From Rhizobium sp. RM (GTDB taxonomy: Bacteria > Pseudomonadota > Alphaproteobacteria > Rhizobiales > Rhizobiaceae): DNA of 64,000 nucleotides. This document shows positions 35,647-45,004 of the stretch, piece after piece. Within the stretch, counting starts at the first letter, position 1. Every line of letters starts with the position of its first letter. The notes under the pieces were generated by a model, which saw only the letters and a list, made by a program, of their open reading frames with translations, was not told the origin of the DNA and did no database searches. The position numbers and the translations under genes are program-made. Where the stretch lies: assembly GCF_013390595.1 (NCBI RefSeq), contig NZ_JACAWV010000022.1:1116001-1180000 (forward strand), written 5' to 3'.

Positions 35647-36945
35647 TTAATCCTCAAACGGATCAGTCACAAGTATGGTGTCGTCACGCTCGGGGCTTGT
35701 GGACAGAAGCGCAACCGGCGCTCCGATCAGTTCCTCCACCTGACGGACATACTTGATTGCCTGAGCAGGCAAATCCGCCCATTTTCGGGCACCGACAGTG
35801 GATTCTTTCCAACCTTCCAGCGTGATGTAGATCGGCTCGACACGGGCCTGAGCGCCCTGGCTTGCCGGGAGATGATCGATTTCCTGGCCGTCGAGCTTGT
35901 AGCCAACGCAGATTTTCAGCTCATCCAGACCGTCGAGAACGTCGAGTTTCGTGAGTGCGATACCGGTGATGCCGTTTGTCGCAACCGACTGGCGAACCAG
36001 TGCAGCGTCGAACCAGCCGCAACGGCGCTTACGACCGGTCACGGTGCCGAACTCATGACCCTTTTCGCCAAGGAACTGGCCGATTTCATCGTTCAGTTCG
36101 GTCGGGAACGGACCTTCGCCAACGCGCGTCGTGTAAGCCTTGGTGATGCCGAGGATGTAGCCGAGCGAACCCGGACCCATACCCGAACCGGCAGCGGCCT
36201 GACCGGCAACCGTGTTGGACGAAGTAACATACGGATAGGTGCCGTGGTCGATATCGAGCAGCGAACCCTGCGCGCCTTCGAAGAGGATGCGCGCGCCAGC
36301 GCGACGCTTCTTGTCGAGCAGCAACCATACGGTTTCGCTGAACGGCAGAATCTTGTCGGCGATGGACGTCAGTTCTTCCATGATCGTTTCATGGGAAATT
36401 TCGGCTGCACCGAAGCCGCGACGCAGCGCATTGTGGTGCGTCAGAATGCGGTCAACCTTGACCGAAAGCGCTTCGAGATCAGCCAGATCCATGACGCGGA
36501 TCGCACGACGACCAACCTTGTCTTCATAGGCCGGACCGATACCGCGACGGGTGGTGCCGATCTTCGTGCCGCTGTTGGAGGCCGCGTCTTCGCGCATGCC
36601 GTCCAGTTCGCGGTGCAGAGAAAGAATAAGTGTCGCATTGTCGGCGATACGCAGATTGTCGGTCGTGACCTTGACGCCCTGCACTTCCAGACGGCCGATT
36701 TCGGCAATCAGCGCATGCGGATCGACAACAACGCCGTTACCGATGACCGCCAATTTTCCAGGACGTACGACGCCAGAAGGCAGCAGCGAGAGCTTGTAGC
36801 TCACGCCATCGATGACGAGCGTGTGACCGGCATTGTGACCGCCCTGATAACGCACGACGACATCTGCCCGCTCGGACAACCAGTCTACAATCTTGCCTTT
36901 ACCTTCGTCGCCCCACTGCGAGCCGACCACCACAACATTCGTCAT
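35647..36945 (-). CDS. purA: Adenylosuccinate synthetase PurA
   Basis: Joins IMP and aspartate with GTP in the first committed step of AMP synthesis. The 432-residue protein has the phosphate loop [14 protein letters not shown] near the N terminus, with the catalytic Asp of GDEGKGK, His in GGHNAGHT, the conserved [14 protein letters not shown] and the C-terminal [10 protein letters not shown]. Full family length. GGAAAGCAAG precedes the ATG. Single gene, divergent from the EamA transporter. Confidence 0.96.
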   Translation of the reverse strand: MTNVVVVGSQWGDEGKGKIVDWLSERADVVVRYQGGHNAGHTLVIDGVSYKLSLLPSGVVRPGKLAVIGNGVVVDPHALIAEIGRLEVQGVKVTTDNLRIADNATLILSLHRELDGMREDAASNSGTKIGTTRRGIGPAYEDKVGRRAIRVMDLADLEALSVKVDRILTHHNALRRGFGAAEISHETIMEELTSIADKILPFSETVWLLLDKKRRAGARILFEGAQGSLLDIDHGTYPYVTSSNTVAGQAAAGSGMGPGSLGYILGITKAYTTRVGEGPFPTELNDEIGQFLGEKGHEFGTVTGRKRRCGWFDAALVRQSVATNGITGIALTKLDVLDGLDELKICVGYKLDGQEIDHLPASQGAQARVEPIYITLEGWKESTVGARKWADLPAQAIKYVRQVEELIGAPVALLSTSPERDDTILVTDPFED

Positions 36946-37112
36946 TTCTTGCTTTCCTGCTGATGACGCTTACGCGCCCGGTAATTCGATGGGAAACCCA
37001 AACCCGCGAATGTATACTGTGTTGTCTTGCGGAAAGCGACCCTGTTTCTTGCGGCGAAATTTGCTTTTTCCGTGACAAAATGCGGATTTCGGCTTTATCT
37101 CCGCCGGCGGGA

Positions 37113-38078
37113 ATGATCTCGCCGATGCAACCGGCGCGATTCTCACGCGTCGTTTCCGCGCACTCCACCGTCTCCAGCCGAAAGATCAGCGTGTCCTCGA
37201 AAGCTTACATCGCCCTCATCATCGCCACGCTCTGCTGGGGCGGCAACACTGTCGCCGGAAAACTGGCAATCGGCCATATCAGCCCCATGGCATTCACCTT
37301 CCTGCGCTGGGTATTTGCGGTCGCGATGATTTTCGCGATATCGCTGCCGCAGCTTATTCGCGATTGGCCCATCGTGCGCCAACGCCTGCCGTATTTCTTC
37401 GTGCTTGGCAGCGTCGGTTATACCGCGTTCAACGTCTTTCTTTATACAGCGCTCAAACACACCTCCGCCATCAATGCCGCTGTCATTCAGGCCGGCATTC
37501 CGATGGTCATCTTCGTCCTGAATTTTATGCTGTTTCGCACGCGCGTCTTCGTCGGCCAGATCGCCGGCTTTTGCCTGACCATCGCAGGCGTTGGTCTGCT
37601 CGCCTCTCATGGCGACCCAATTTCGCTGCTACAGCTCGACATGAATGTCGGTGACGCCATCATGCTGCTCGCCGTGCTGGCTTACGCAATTTACACCGTG
37701 ATCCTGCGCTGGAAACCGGCAGTTGACTGGCGCACGCTGATGGCAATCCCGGCCTTTTTCGCGCTCGTCAGCTCTGTTCCGTTGATCGGCTGGGAAGTTT
37801 CGCAGGATACCGTGTTGTGGCCGGATCAAACTGGATGGGTTCTCGTTTTTTATGCCGCCATTTTCGCATCTCTGGTTGCGCAGATCCTGTTTATCAGGGG
37901 TGTGGAGCAGATTGGCGCCAACCGCGCAGGCCTGTTCATCAACCTCGTGCCCGTTTTCGGAACCCTTCTTTCAGTGGCCGTACTGGGCGAAACGCTGCAC
38001 ACTTATCAGCTCATCGCACTCTTCCTGACGCTTGCCGGAATTGCTGTCGCCGAACGAAAAAAAACGCCGGCGTCCTGA
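37113..38078 (+). CDS. EamA/DMT-superfamily transporter
   Basis: An inner-membrane protein with ten predicted helices in two EamA repeats; the first begins AYIALIIATLCWGGNTVAGKLA and the second GDAIMLLAVLAYAIYTVILRW. The signature LVPVFGTLLSVAVLGETLHTYQ closes the second repeat. From the ATG at 37113 it is 321 residues; starts at 36963 and 37125 are also open and none has a clear ribosome-binding site. Members export amino acids or metabolites; the substrate is unknown. Confidence 0.87.
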   Translation: MISPMQPARFSRVVSAHSTVSSRKISVSSKAYIALIIATLCWGGNTVAGKLAIGHISPMAFTFLRWVFAVAMIFAISLPQLIRDWPIVRQRLPYFFVLGSVGYTAFNVFLYTALKHTSAINAAVIQAGIPMVIFVLNFMLFRTRVFVGQIAGFCLTIAGVGLLASHGDPISLLQLDMNVGDAIMLLAVLAYAIYTVILRWKPAVDWRTLMAIPAFFALVSSVPLIGWEVSQDTVLWPDQTGWVLVFYAAIFASLVAQILFIRGVEQIGANRAGLFINLVPVFGTLLSVAVLGETLHTYQLIALFLTLAGIAVAERKKTPAS

Positions 38079-38105
38079 TCCTCTATCGGATCGGGAAAAC
38101 CGGCG
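38057..38105 (-). terminator. Rho-independent terminator of the BTLCP-like gene
   Basis: On the minus strand, CGCCGG and CCGGCG close an outer helix around an inner GATCC/GGATC helix, followed by eight T residues. It overlaps the 3' end of the convergent EamA gene. Confidence 0.8.
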
Positions 38106-38133
38106 CAGTCAGGCAGGCATGAAACTGGATGGG

Positions 38134-38673
38134 TTAGAGCGCGGTTTCGCGCTCCTTGGATGTGAAAGCGGCGTTGCCGAGAACGATGTCACCCTTGTCG
38201 GTCGACACAATCAGAACCTTTTCAAGCGATCCATCGTCATTGAGAGCAAAAGCGATCCGGAGCGCATTCGACGACCAGCCAGCGCCCACCAGAGCAGAAC
38301 GCTTGATCGTGGCGCAATCACCGCAATTGTCGGCGCCAACAGGCTGAATGGCTGGAACGTCGCTTCCAAAACCGGAAAAATAATCATCAAGCGCGCCCAT
38401 CGTGCCGTTGATGTCACGGTTGACATTCAAAAGCTGGTCGCGGCGCTTTTCCGTCAAACGCATGGCAGCGGAGGAAACGCACTGACCCGCAACAAGCGTG
38501 CAGCCATCGAAACGATTGGAGGCGGAGATATCGATCTTCGCAAGCGCAGCCTTTTCAGCCGTGGCGAAACCGCGCGCAAAACCGGCGGCACCGGCTGCAT
38601 CCGCATGGGTGGACATGGAAGCGACGACAATGCCGCAAATGGCGGCAGCAATAATCTTCTTCAGCATTTTCAT
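38134..38673 (-). CDS. Secreted BTLCP (DUF920)-like protein lacking catalytic His and Asp
   Basis: A 179-residue exported protein with a signal peptide ending about THADAAG. The order of conserved stretches (LLNVNRDIN, then CGDCATIKRSALVGAGWSSNALRIAF, then KVLIVSTDKGDIVLGN) matches the bacterial transglutaminase-like cysteine peptidase family. The nucleophile C120 is present, but the His normally in HAVL is E151 (EKVL) and the Asp of VLDN is G166 (VLGN). If this alignment is right the enzyme cannot use the normal triad. ATGs at 38673 and 38667 are both possible. Single gene with a strong terminator. Confidence 0.72.
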   Translation of the reverse strand: MKMLKKIIAAAICGIVVASMSTHADAAGAAGFARGFATAEKAALAKIDISASNRFDGCTLVAGQCVSSAAMRLTEKRRDQLLNVNRDINGTMGALDDYFSGFGSDVPAIQPVGADNCGDCATIKRSALVGAGWSSNALRIAFALNDDGSLEKVLIVSTDKGDIVLGNAAFTSKERETAL

Positions 38674-38984
38674 ACCCCGTTTCGGTTTCTGCCAGCTTTG
38701 TGCCGGTCTTGATCTGCGTTGCTTTTAATGAGGCACTCTTTTTTGTTTTGGAGCGCTCCTTCGTCTGTAGTCCCACAATGGCACAGCACTCTTTTCAGCC
38801 GCTTTAAGCCGATAGCTACAATTTTATCTGTTTTCGATTTTTTGACATTCCACGCATTTTTCTTGCCCAGGCAATCTGAACGCGCACTGAAAAAGAGAGC
38901 GGCATGCGCACAAATTGATGCTTTTCGCGCTCTACCGAAACGCCTACTCCGGTAAGGAACCACGACAACGGAGCGACAGACATC
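38674..38984. other. Intergenic control region upstream of the creatininase-family gene
   Basis: About 310 bp of AT-rich DNA with no supportable gene. It holds the promoter of the minus-strand BTLCP-like gene and, near its right end, the shared motif at 38908-38926. Confidence 0.5.
38908..38926 (+). promoter_or_regulatory. Shared LysR-type box, copy A (creatininase promoter)
   Basis: GCACAAATTGATGCTTTTC, ending 58 bp before the creatininase-family ATG. The same motif with a 2-nt longer spacer lies at 40836-40856 between lysR and the ABC operon. Recurrence at two promoters flanking a LysR gene points to a common regulator. Confidence 0.6.
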
Positions 38985-39782
38985 ATGGCGACGGCTTTCT
39001 ACTGGAACGAATTGAACACGCTGGATTTTGCGACGCTCGACCCGGAAAATACCGTTGCCATCCTGCCGATCGCCTCGACAGAACAACATGGTCCGCATTT
39101 GCCCGTCGCCACCGACGTCGCAATCGCCGAGGGCATGCTCTCGGAGTTTCGTGTCCAGAAACCTGCCGATTTGGCGACACTGGTTCTGCCCACACAGCAG
39201 ATCGGCAAGGCAAACGAACATATCTACGGACCCGGCACGCTTTCCTTCGACGCCGACCTTCTGATCCGCATGTGGACCTCAATAGGTCAGAAGGTTTCGG
39301 AAGCGGGCGTCAAGAAGATGGTCATCGTCAATTCCCATGGCGGTAATGTCGACATCATGAGCATCGTCGGGCGAGAGCTGCGTGTGCGATACGGCATGGC
39401 AGTGGTCGGCACCCAATGGGGTCGCTTCGGCCATCCGGAAGGGCTGATTGGTGAGCATGAAATGAAATTCGGCATTCATGGCGGCGAGGTCGAGACATCA
39501 CTGATGCTGCATTTTCGTCCTGAACTGGTGCGAATGGAGAAGGCGCAAAATTTCACATCGAAGGCCGAGTGGCAGAAAGAGCGCTCACGGTTCATCCAGC
39601 CGCTGCCACCACATGCGCTGGCCTGGATCGCCCACGACCTGAACGACAATGGCGTTGTCGGCGATGCATCGAAGGGAACCGCAGCCAAGGGCGAAGCGAT
39701 CTGCAAACATCAGGTTTCCGGCTTCATCGAACTCTTGCGCGATCTCGCGAATTACCCACTTTCGGCGCTCTATTCGCGCTAA
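38985..39782 (+). CDS. Creatininase-family amidohydrolase
   Basis: A 265-residue cytosolic metal-dependent hydrolase. The family metal site is visible: E33 and H35 in STEQHGPHLP, D44 in ATD, H118 in VNSHGGN and the HGGEVET motif at 165-171. Members open cyclic amides such as creatinine or deformylate N-formyl compounds. A GGTAAGGA ribosome-binding site precedes the ATG. It converges on lysR (10 bp apart) and shares a promoter motif with the ABC operon beyond it, so it probably acts in the same catabolic route. The true substrate is not evident. Confidence 0.87.
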   Translation: MATAFYWNELNTLDFATLDPENTVAILPIASTEQHGPHLPVATDVAIAEGMLSEFRVQKPADLATLVLPTQQIGKANEHIYGPGTLSFDADLLIRMWTSIGQKVSEAGVKKMVIVNSHGGNVDIMSIVGRELRVRYGMAVVGTQWGRFGHPEGLIGEHEMKFGIHGGEVETSLMLHFRPELVRMEKAQNFTSKAEWQKERSRFIQPLPPHALAWIAHDLNDNGVVGDASKGTAAKGEAICKHQVSGFIELLRDLANYPLSALYSR

Positions 39783-39792
39783 AACAAGGTCT

Positions 39793-40752
39793 TCAACCCG
39801 CCTGTTCGCGTTGTTTGTCCTGCAAGGGCACATGTCCCTGCTTTTGCAGATCGGCAACCAGCGCCGAAAGCTCGGACAACAGGAATTCCACATAAAGGCT
39901 CGCCGCTGTATCGAGCGTCGAGCGTGAGCGGGCAAACAGCTTCATCGGCTGATGGCGCATATGTGGTGTCGAAAACGGCCGAAACACCAAATCCCCACGC
40001 TTGCATTCGAGATAAACATCGAGCGGGTTGAGAAGTGTCAGCCCGGAGCCCGAACGCACAAGCTGCTTCATCAACTCCACCGAATTGGTTTCCAGCAGCG
40101 GTTCAACCTGCATTGGCAAAGGAGCCAGCACAAGATTGATGACATTGCGAAGGCTCGTGCCCGGCTGCGACAGAACCATCTTCTCGTGCACGATATCGGT
40201 GAGATCAAGGCTCTGGCGTTCAGCCAAAGGGTGGTCGGGCGGCAGTACCACACCAACAGGCACATCGAACAAGGCAAGTGTGCGCAGTCCCGGTGCGGCC
40301 GGAATGTTGAAACCAAGGCCGATATCCGCCTCCCCCGTCAACACCGGGTTAACAGTCGGCGTGCCGCTGTCATTATGAAGCAGAACCCGTACGCGCGGAT
40401 GTTTTTCGAGAAAATTGTGCAGGATCGCCGTTAACGGGCCGGCGGCAAGACCGGTAGTCGCAACCATTGTCACTTTTCCCGCCCGCGGCATCTTGAGACC
40501 GCGAATGCGAGTCTCAAGCCTTTCATAATCCTTCAGCACCTCGCGGATATGTTCGATGCACAACTCGCCTGCAGCCGTCAGTTTAAGGCCGCGTGGCAAC
40601 CGTTCGAAAATAGGTGCACCGAACTCCTCTTCGATCGCGAGGATCTGCCGGTTAACGGCCGAGGACGCAACGTTGAGACGTGCTGCCGCCTTGCGGATGG
40701 AACCGCAGCGCACGATCTCGTCGATATATTGCAGCTTGCGCGAATGAAGCAC
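39793..40752 (-). CDS. LysR-family transcriptional regulator
   Basis: A 319-residue LysR protein. Residues about 5-60 are the winged helix-turn-helix (LQYIDEIVRCGSIRKAAARLNVASSAVNRQILAIEEEFGAPIFERL). The effector domain starts about residue 95 (GKVTMVATTGLAAGPL). It is divergent from the ABC transporter operon and convergent with the creatininase gene, whose promoters share a box; it is the obvious candidate regulator of both. Confidence 0.92.
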   Translation of the reverse strand: MLHSRKLQYIDEIVRCGSIRKAAARLNVASSAVNRQILAIEEEFGAPIFERLPRGLKLTAAGELCIEHIREVLKDYERLETRIRGLKMPRAGKVTMVATTGLAAGPLTAILHNFLEKHPRVRVLLHNDSGTPTVNPVLTGEADIGLGFNIPAAPGLRTLALFDVPVGVVLPPDHPLAERQSLDLTDIVHEKMVLSQPGTSLRNVINLVLAPLPMQVEPLLETNSVELMKQLVRSGSGLTLLNPLDVYLECKRGDLVFRPFSTPHMRHQPMKLFARSRSTLDTAASLYVEFLLSELSALVADLQKQGHVPLQDKQREQAG

Positions 40753-40813
40753 GGCGGATCAACTCTGCATAAATTTTGACCGTATCGCATCATTTGTACG
40801 CTGACATTCAAAC

Positions 40814-40830
40814 GATGCTTTTAAGGCATC
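40814..40830. promoter_or_regulatory. GATGC-N7-GCATC dyad in the lysR/ABC intergenic region
   Basis: GATGC at 40814-40818 and GCATC at 40826-40830 form an inverted repeat that includes a third GATGCTTTT copy. It lies about 62 bp from lysR. Possibly the recognition or auto-regulatory half of a LysR binding region. Confidence 0.45.
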
Positions 40831-40835
40831 AATGT

Positions 40836-40856
40836 GCACGAATTTTGATGCTTTTC
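40836..40856 (+). promoter_or_regulatory. Shared LysR-type box, copy B (ABC operon promoter)
   Basis: GCACGAA-TTTTGATGCTTTTC in the lysR/ABC intergenic region, matching copy A at 38908 except for one substitution and a TT insertion. The TTGA-N6-TCAA dyad at 40845-40858 is of LysR T-N11-A type. It ends 82 bp before the binding-protein ATG. Confidence 0.6.
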
Positions 40857-40938
40857 AATGCGCGATACGCACGATCAAATGAAGACAACAAAACAGGCTC
40901 TCACGATGCCGCAAGGTTTAACAGGGGAACAACAAGAC

Positions 40939-41955
40939 ATGACCAATGGATTGACGAAAAACGTGTTTCTGGCGGGCATGGCGCTTTGTGGCTCCATTGC
41001 CGCAACGGCGCCGGCACTGGCGCTGGACGAAGTTTCCTACGGCACGAACTGGCTGGCACAGGCGGAGCACGGCGGCTTTTACCAGGCCGTTGCCGACGGA
41101 ACCTACGAGAAACACGGCCTGAAAGTCACCATCGTTCAGGGTGGCCCGAATGCCGCCAACCGTTCACTGCTGATCGCCGGCAAGGTGACATTCTACATGG
41201 GCGGCCAGCTTGGCGATATGGACGCGGTGAAGGAAGGCATCCCGCTGACCAGCGTCGCCTCCATTTTCCAGAAAGATCCGCAAGTGCTTCTCGCCCACCC
41301 GGATGCCGGCGTCGAGAAATTCGAAGATCTTGCCAAGCTCGACACCATCTTCATGGGTAAGGAAGGCTATGCCACCTATTTCGAATGGATGAAGAAGAAC
41401 TACCCCGGCTTCAAGGACGAGCAATACAAGCCCTATACTTTCAATCCAGGCCCCTTCATCACCAACAAGGCTTCCGCACAGCAGGGCTATCTGACGTCTG
41501 AACCACACGAAATCGAAAAACAGGCGGGCTGGGCACCGAAAGTCTTCCTGCTGGCCGATGCGGGCTTCACGCCCTATTCGACGATGATTACCGCGCAGAC
41601 CAAGACGGTCGAAGAAAACCCCGAGATGGTGCAGCGCTTCGTCGATGCCTCGCTCGAAGGCTGGTACAACTACCTCTACGGCGACAACAAGGCTGCCAAC
41701 GACCTCATCAAGAAAGACAATCCGGAGATGACGGACGAGCAGATCGCCTTCTCCATCGCCAAGATGAAGGAATACGGCATTCTTGAATCGGGCGACGCGC
41801 TTGAAAAGGGCATCGGATGCATTACCGACGACCGTTACAAGGCCTTCTTCGATGCAGTCGTGAAAATCGGCCTGGAGCCCGCCGATCTGGACTACAAAAA
41901 AGCCTACACGACGAAATTCGTCTGCAAGGGCGTCGGCATGGCGCTGAAGAAATAA
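40939..41955 (+). CDS. ABC transporter substrate-binding protein (NMT1/ThiY type)
   Basis: A periplasmic receptor of 338 residues. The signal peptide ends near APALALD, and the mature part (EVSYGTNWLAQAEHGGFYQAVADGTYEKHGLKVTIVQGGPN) is the NMT1/THI5-like fold that binds pyrimidines, riboflavin precursors, nitrate/sulfonates and similar small compounds. The ATG at 40939 places the signal peptide at the start; a frame open to 40858 is leader. First gene of a five-gene operon with an ATPase, a permease, an amidohydrolase and an FAD oxidase. Confidence 0.9.
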   Translation: MTNGLTKNVFLAGMALCGSIAATAPALALDEVSYGTNWLAQAEHGGFYQAVADGTYEKHGLKVTIVQGGPNAANRSLLIAGKVTFYMGGQLGDMDAVKEGIPLTSVASIFQKDPQVLLAHPDAGVEKFEDLAKLDTIFMGKEGYATYFEWMKKNYPGFKDEQYKPYTFNPGPFITNKASAQQGYLTSEPHEIEKQAGWAPKVFLLADAGFTPYSTMITAQTKTVEENPEMVQRFVDASLEGWYNYLYGDNKAANDLIKKDNPEMTDEQIAFSIAKMKEYGILESGDALEKGIGCITDDRYKAFFDAVVKIGLEPADLDYKKAYTTKFVCKGVGMALKK

Positions 41956-42020
41956 GACTAGCCTGACCCGCCGCGTCCCAACGTGGCGGGTCTGTCCGGC
42001 ATCACAATTCCAGAGTGAAG

Positions 42021-42845
42021 ATGAGCGTTTCGTCCCCAGCCGCCACAAGCCTTCCGGCAGAATCCCGCAAGCGGCCTCTGGTCGTCATGAAGTCCGTTTC
42101 GAAGACCTTTTCCTCGGGTACAGTGGCCCTGTCCCATATGGATCTGACGGTTGAAGGCGGTGAATTCGTCAGCCTGCTCGGCCCATCCGGTTGTGGCAAG
42201 TCGACGGCGCTGCGCATCATCGCAGGTCTTGGTGACGTTACCACCGGTTCGATCGACTGGCCAAGCTCTCGTATCAACTCAAGGGGTTTGCCGGAAGGCG
42301 ATATCAGCTTCGTGTTTCAGGAACCGACGCTGATGCCCTGGCAGACGGTATTCGGCAACGTGTATCTGCCGCTGAAACTACGTGGTGTGTCCAAGGCCGC
42401 CGCCCGCGAAGAAATCATGAAAACGCTGGCGACGGTCGGCCTGCAGGACTTTGCCGACGCCTACCCTCGCGAACTTTCCGGCGGCATGAAGATGCGGGTT
42501 TCAATTGCCCGCGCATTGGTGACCAAGCCCAAGCTGCTACTCATGGACGAGCCCTTTGCGGCACTGGACGAGATCACCCGCCAGAAATTGAATGACGACG
42601 TGCTGAGGCTTTGGCGTGAGACCGGCATCACCGTCATCTTCGTTACCCATTCCGTTTATGAGTCTGCCTATCTGTCCAACCGCATCGTGGTGATGAAAGC
42701 TCGCCCCGGCCGCGTTCATGCCGATTTTCCGCTGGTGACAGCCATGGAGCGCGACGCCCATTACCGCACCTCGGAAGACTATCGCCTCGCCTGCGAAAAG
42801 GTTTCCACCATGCTTCTCGAAGCCATTGGCAACGGAGAACACTGA
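42021..42845 (+). CDS. ABC transporter ATP-binding protein (NitT/TauT type)
   Basis: A 274-residue ATPase of the nitrate/sulfonate/pyrimidine importer type. Walker A is GPSGCGKST, the signature is LSGGMKMRVSIARAL, Walker B LLLMDEPFAALDE, and the family end VTHSVYESAYLSNRIVVMKARPGRV is present. The ATG at 42021 is used; a GTG two codons earlier is possible. Its stop overlaps the permease ATG by one base (TGATG). Confidence 0.92.
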   Translation: MSVSSPAATSLPAESRKRPLVVMKSVSKTFSSGTVALSHMDLTVEGGEFVSLLGPSGCGKSTALRIIAGLGDVTTGSIDWPSSRINSRGLPEGDISFVFQEPTLMPWQTVFGNVYLPLKLRGVSKAAAREEIMKTLATVGLQDFADAYPRELSGGMKMRVSIARALVTKPKLLLMDEPFAALDEITRQKLNDDVLRLWRETGITVIFVTHSVYESAYLSNRIVVMKARPGRVHADFPLVTAMERDAHYRTSEDYRLACEKVSTMLLEAIGNGEH

Positions 42846-43690
42846 TGTCCGCAACGAAGGAAGCGGCATTGCCGCAAGCAAAAGAAAAAAGCTTCCTCGA
42901 ACGGCGCGGTGAACTCATTCTGCGAACGCTGGTCCCGATCGGTGTCGTCGCTGTGCTGGTTCTTGTCTGGTATGTGGGCGTCAAGGTCAGCGGCGTGCCT
43001 CCCTATATTCTGCCAGGCCCGGCTGCCGTCGTCGCCTCGCTCTTCAATGACTGGGGAACACTCGCCCCTGCCTTCTGGGTCACAACGAAGATCACCATGG
43101 CCTCGCTCGCACTGGCGCTGGCCGGCGGGGTCGGCATCGCCATCTTCCTGGTGCAATCGCGCTGGATCGAGATCGCCTTTTATCCGATTACCGTCATTCT
43201 TCAGGTAACCCCCATCGTTGCGATCGCACCGCTGATCCTGATCTATGCACCGAGCACCCAGGTCGCGCTGTTGATCTGTGCTTTCCTGGTCGCGTTTTTT
43301 CCGATCCTCTCCAACATGGTGCAGGGCTTGAAAAGCGTCGACCACAATCTTCTGAACCTCTTTGACCTCTATGGCGCATCCCGCTGGCAGACCCTGCTTT
43401 ATCTGAAACTGCCTGCTTCTCTGCCCTACTTCATGACGGGTCTGAGGATCGGCGGTGGACTGGCGTTGATCGCTGCCGTGGTTGCCGAGTTCGCGGCGGG
43501 GTCGGCCGGTGCAGGTTCAGGGCTGGCCTTCCGCCTGCTGGAATCGCAATATCGTATGAATATTCCGCGCCTCTTCGCAGCACTTCTTCTGCTTTCCTGT
43601 CTTGGCGTAGCGATTTTCGCCATCACCTCCTTCATCTCATGGCTTTCATTGCACCGGTGGCATGAAAGCAGCCTGAAACGGGAAAACTGA
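42845..43690 (+). CDS. ABC transporter permease (NitT/TauT type)
   Basis: Inner-membrane permease of 281 residues with about six helices. The EAA-type loop DLYGASRWQTLLYLKLPASLPYFMTGLRIGGGLALIAAVVAEF is clear. One such gene is enough because the channel is a homodimer. TGA of this gene overlaps the ATG of the amidohydrolase gene (ATGA-like junction), so transport and degradation are co-translated. Confidence 0.92.
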   Translation: MSATKEAALPQAKEKSFLERRGELILRTLVPIGVVAVLVLVWYVGVKVSGVPPYILPGPAAVVASLFNDWGTLAPAFWVTTKITMASLALALAGGVGIAIFLVQSRWIEIAFYPITVILQVTPIVAIAPLILIYAPSTQVALLICAFLVAFFPILSNMVQGLKSVDHNLLNLFDLYGASRWQTLLYLKLPASLPYFMTGLRIGGGLALIAAVVAEFAAGSAGAGSGLAFRLLESQYRMNIPRLFAALLLLSCLGVAIFAITSFISWLSLHRWHESSLKREN

Positions 43691-45003
43691 TGACTGCCGC
43701 CTTCATGACATTGCCCGATGCATCAGCCTTCGCTCTGACCAACGCCACCTTGCCTGCCGTGACGGTAGAAGGCTTCGAAGCGCGCGAGCGTGAGGGCCTT
43801 GTAAGCGCCGACCTGGTCATCGACGGGGGAAAGATCGCGGCAATCCTTCCGCCCGGCATGACGCCCGCCGATCTGCCGAAAGCCGATCTGCGCGACGGCA
43901 TGGTCTGGCCCTGCCTTGTCGAGATGCACACCCATATCGACAAAGGTCATATCTGGGATCGCCGTCGCAATCCTGATGGCACGTTCATGGGTGCGTTGGA
44001 CAATGTGCGAGCCGACCGTGAGGCGAACTGGTCTGCCGAAGATGTGCGAACCCGTATGGAGTTTTCGCTGCGTTCGGCTTACGCGCATGGCACAAAGCTG
44101 TTGCGCACCCATCTTGACAGTATAGCGCCCCAGCACCGTATTTCCTTCGAGGTTTTCGCTGAAGTGCAGGATGACTGGAAGGACCGGATCGCGCTTCAGG
44201 CCGTAGCTCTGTTTCCGACCGACCAGATTTTCGACGAGCGCTACTTCAACGATCTTGTGTCTGTGGTGAAACGTCACGGCGGCTTGCTTGGCGGTGTGCC
44301 GCAGATGTCTCCTGATCTCGACGCACGCCTCGATCTCCTCTTCCGCACGGCTGCTGACAACAGCCTCGATATCGACCTGCATGTGGACGAGACAGAAGAC
44401 AGGCAGGTTCTGGCACTGAAAGCTGTGGCCGAAGCAAAACTTCGCAACGGCTTCGAGGGGGCGGTCACCGTTGGTCATTGCTGCTCGCTGGCGCGGCAGG
44501 ACGACGACGTCGCGAAAGCAGTAATCGACAAGGTCGCTGAGGCTGGCCTGAATGTCGTGTCGCTACCGATGTGCAACATGTATCTGCAGGATCGCCATGA
44601 AAGCCGCACACCTCGATGGCGCGGCGTGACCTTGTTCAAGGAGCTGGCTGCGGCCGGTGTCAGAACCGCCGTTTCCTCCGATAACACGCGCGACCCTTTC
44701 TATGCCTATGGCGACCTGGACCCGGTGGAGGTGTTCCGTGAAGCGGTGCGCATCCTGCATCTCGACCATCCGCTCGACGATGCCGCGCGTATTGTCACCA
44801 CCTCGCCTGCCGACAGTCTCGGCCGCGCCGATATCGGTCGTATCCGCGTAGGCAGCCCCGCCGATCTCGTATTGTTCAGCGCGAGGCGTTGGAGCGAATT
44901 TCTTTCCCGTCCGCAGGCTGACCGCATCGTGATGCGGAATGGCATGGGCATCGACCGTCGCCTGCCGGATTACCGTGACCTTGACCCTATACTGGACCGA
45001 TAA
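43690..45003 (+). CDS. Cytosine deaminase-like amidohydrolase
   Basis: A 437-residue TIM-barrel metallo-hydrolase of the CodA/atzine-type group. Metal ligands are the HTH of EMHTHIDKGHIWD, H of DLHVDET, H of VTVGHCCS and D of VSSDNTRDPFYAYGDLD; the last is the cytosine deaminase hallmark. It likely deaminates or hydrolyses an N-heterocycle delivered by the adjacent importer. Creatinine deaminase activity is possible given the nearby creatininase-family gene but unproven. Confidence 0.88.
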   Translation: MTAAFMTLPDASAFALTNATLPAVTVEGFEAREREGLVSADLVIDGGKIAAILPPGMTPADLPKADLRDGMVWPCLVEMHTHIDKGHIWDRRRNPDGTFMGALDNVRADREANWSAEDVRTRMEFSLRSAYAHGTKLLRTHLDSIAPQHRISFEVFAEVQDDWKDRIALQAVALFPTDQIFDERYFNDLVSVVKRHGGLLGGVPQMSPDLDARLDLLFRTAADNSLDIDLHVDETEDRQVLALKAVAEAKLRNGFEGAVTVGHCCSLARQDDDVAKAVIDKVAEAGLNVVSLPMCNMYLQDRHESRTPRWRGVTLFKELAAAGVRTAVSSDNTRDPFYAYGDLDPVEVFREAVRILHLDHPLDDAARIVTTSPADSLGRADIGRIRVGSPADLVLFSARRWSEFLSRPQADRIVMRNGMGIDRRLPDYRDLDPILDR

Positions 45004-45004
45004 G

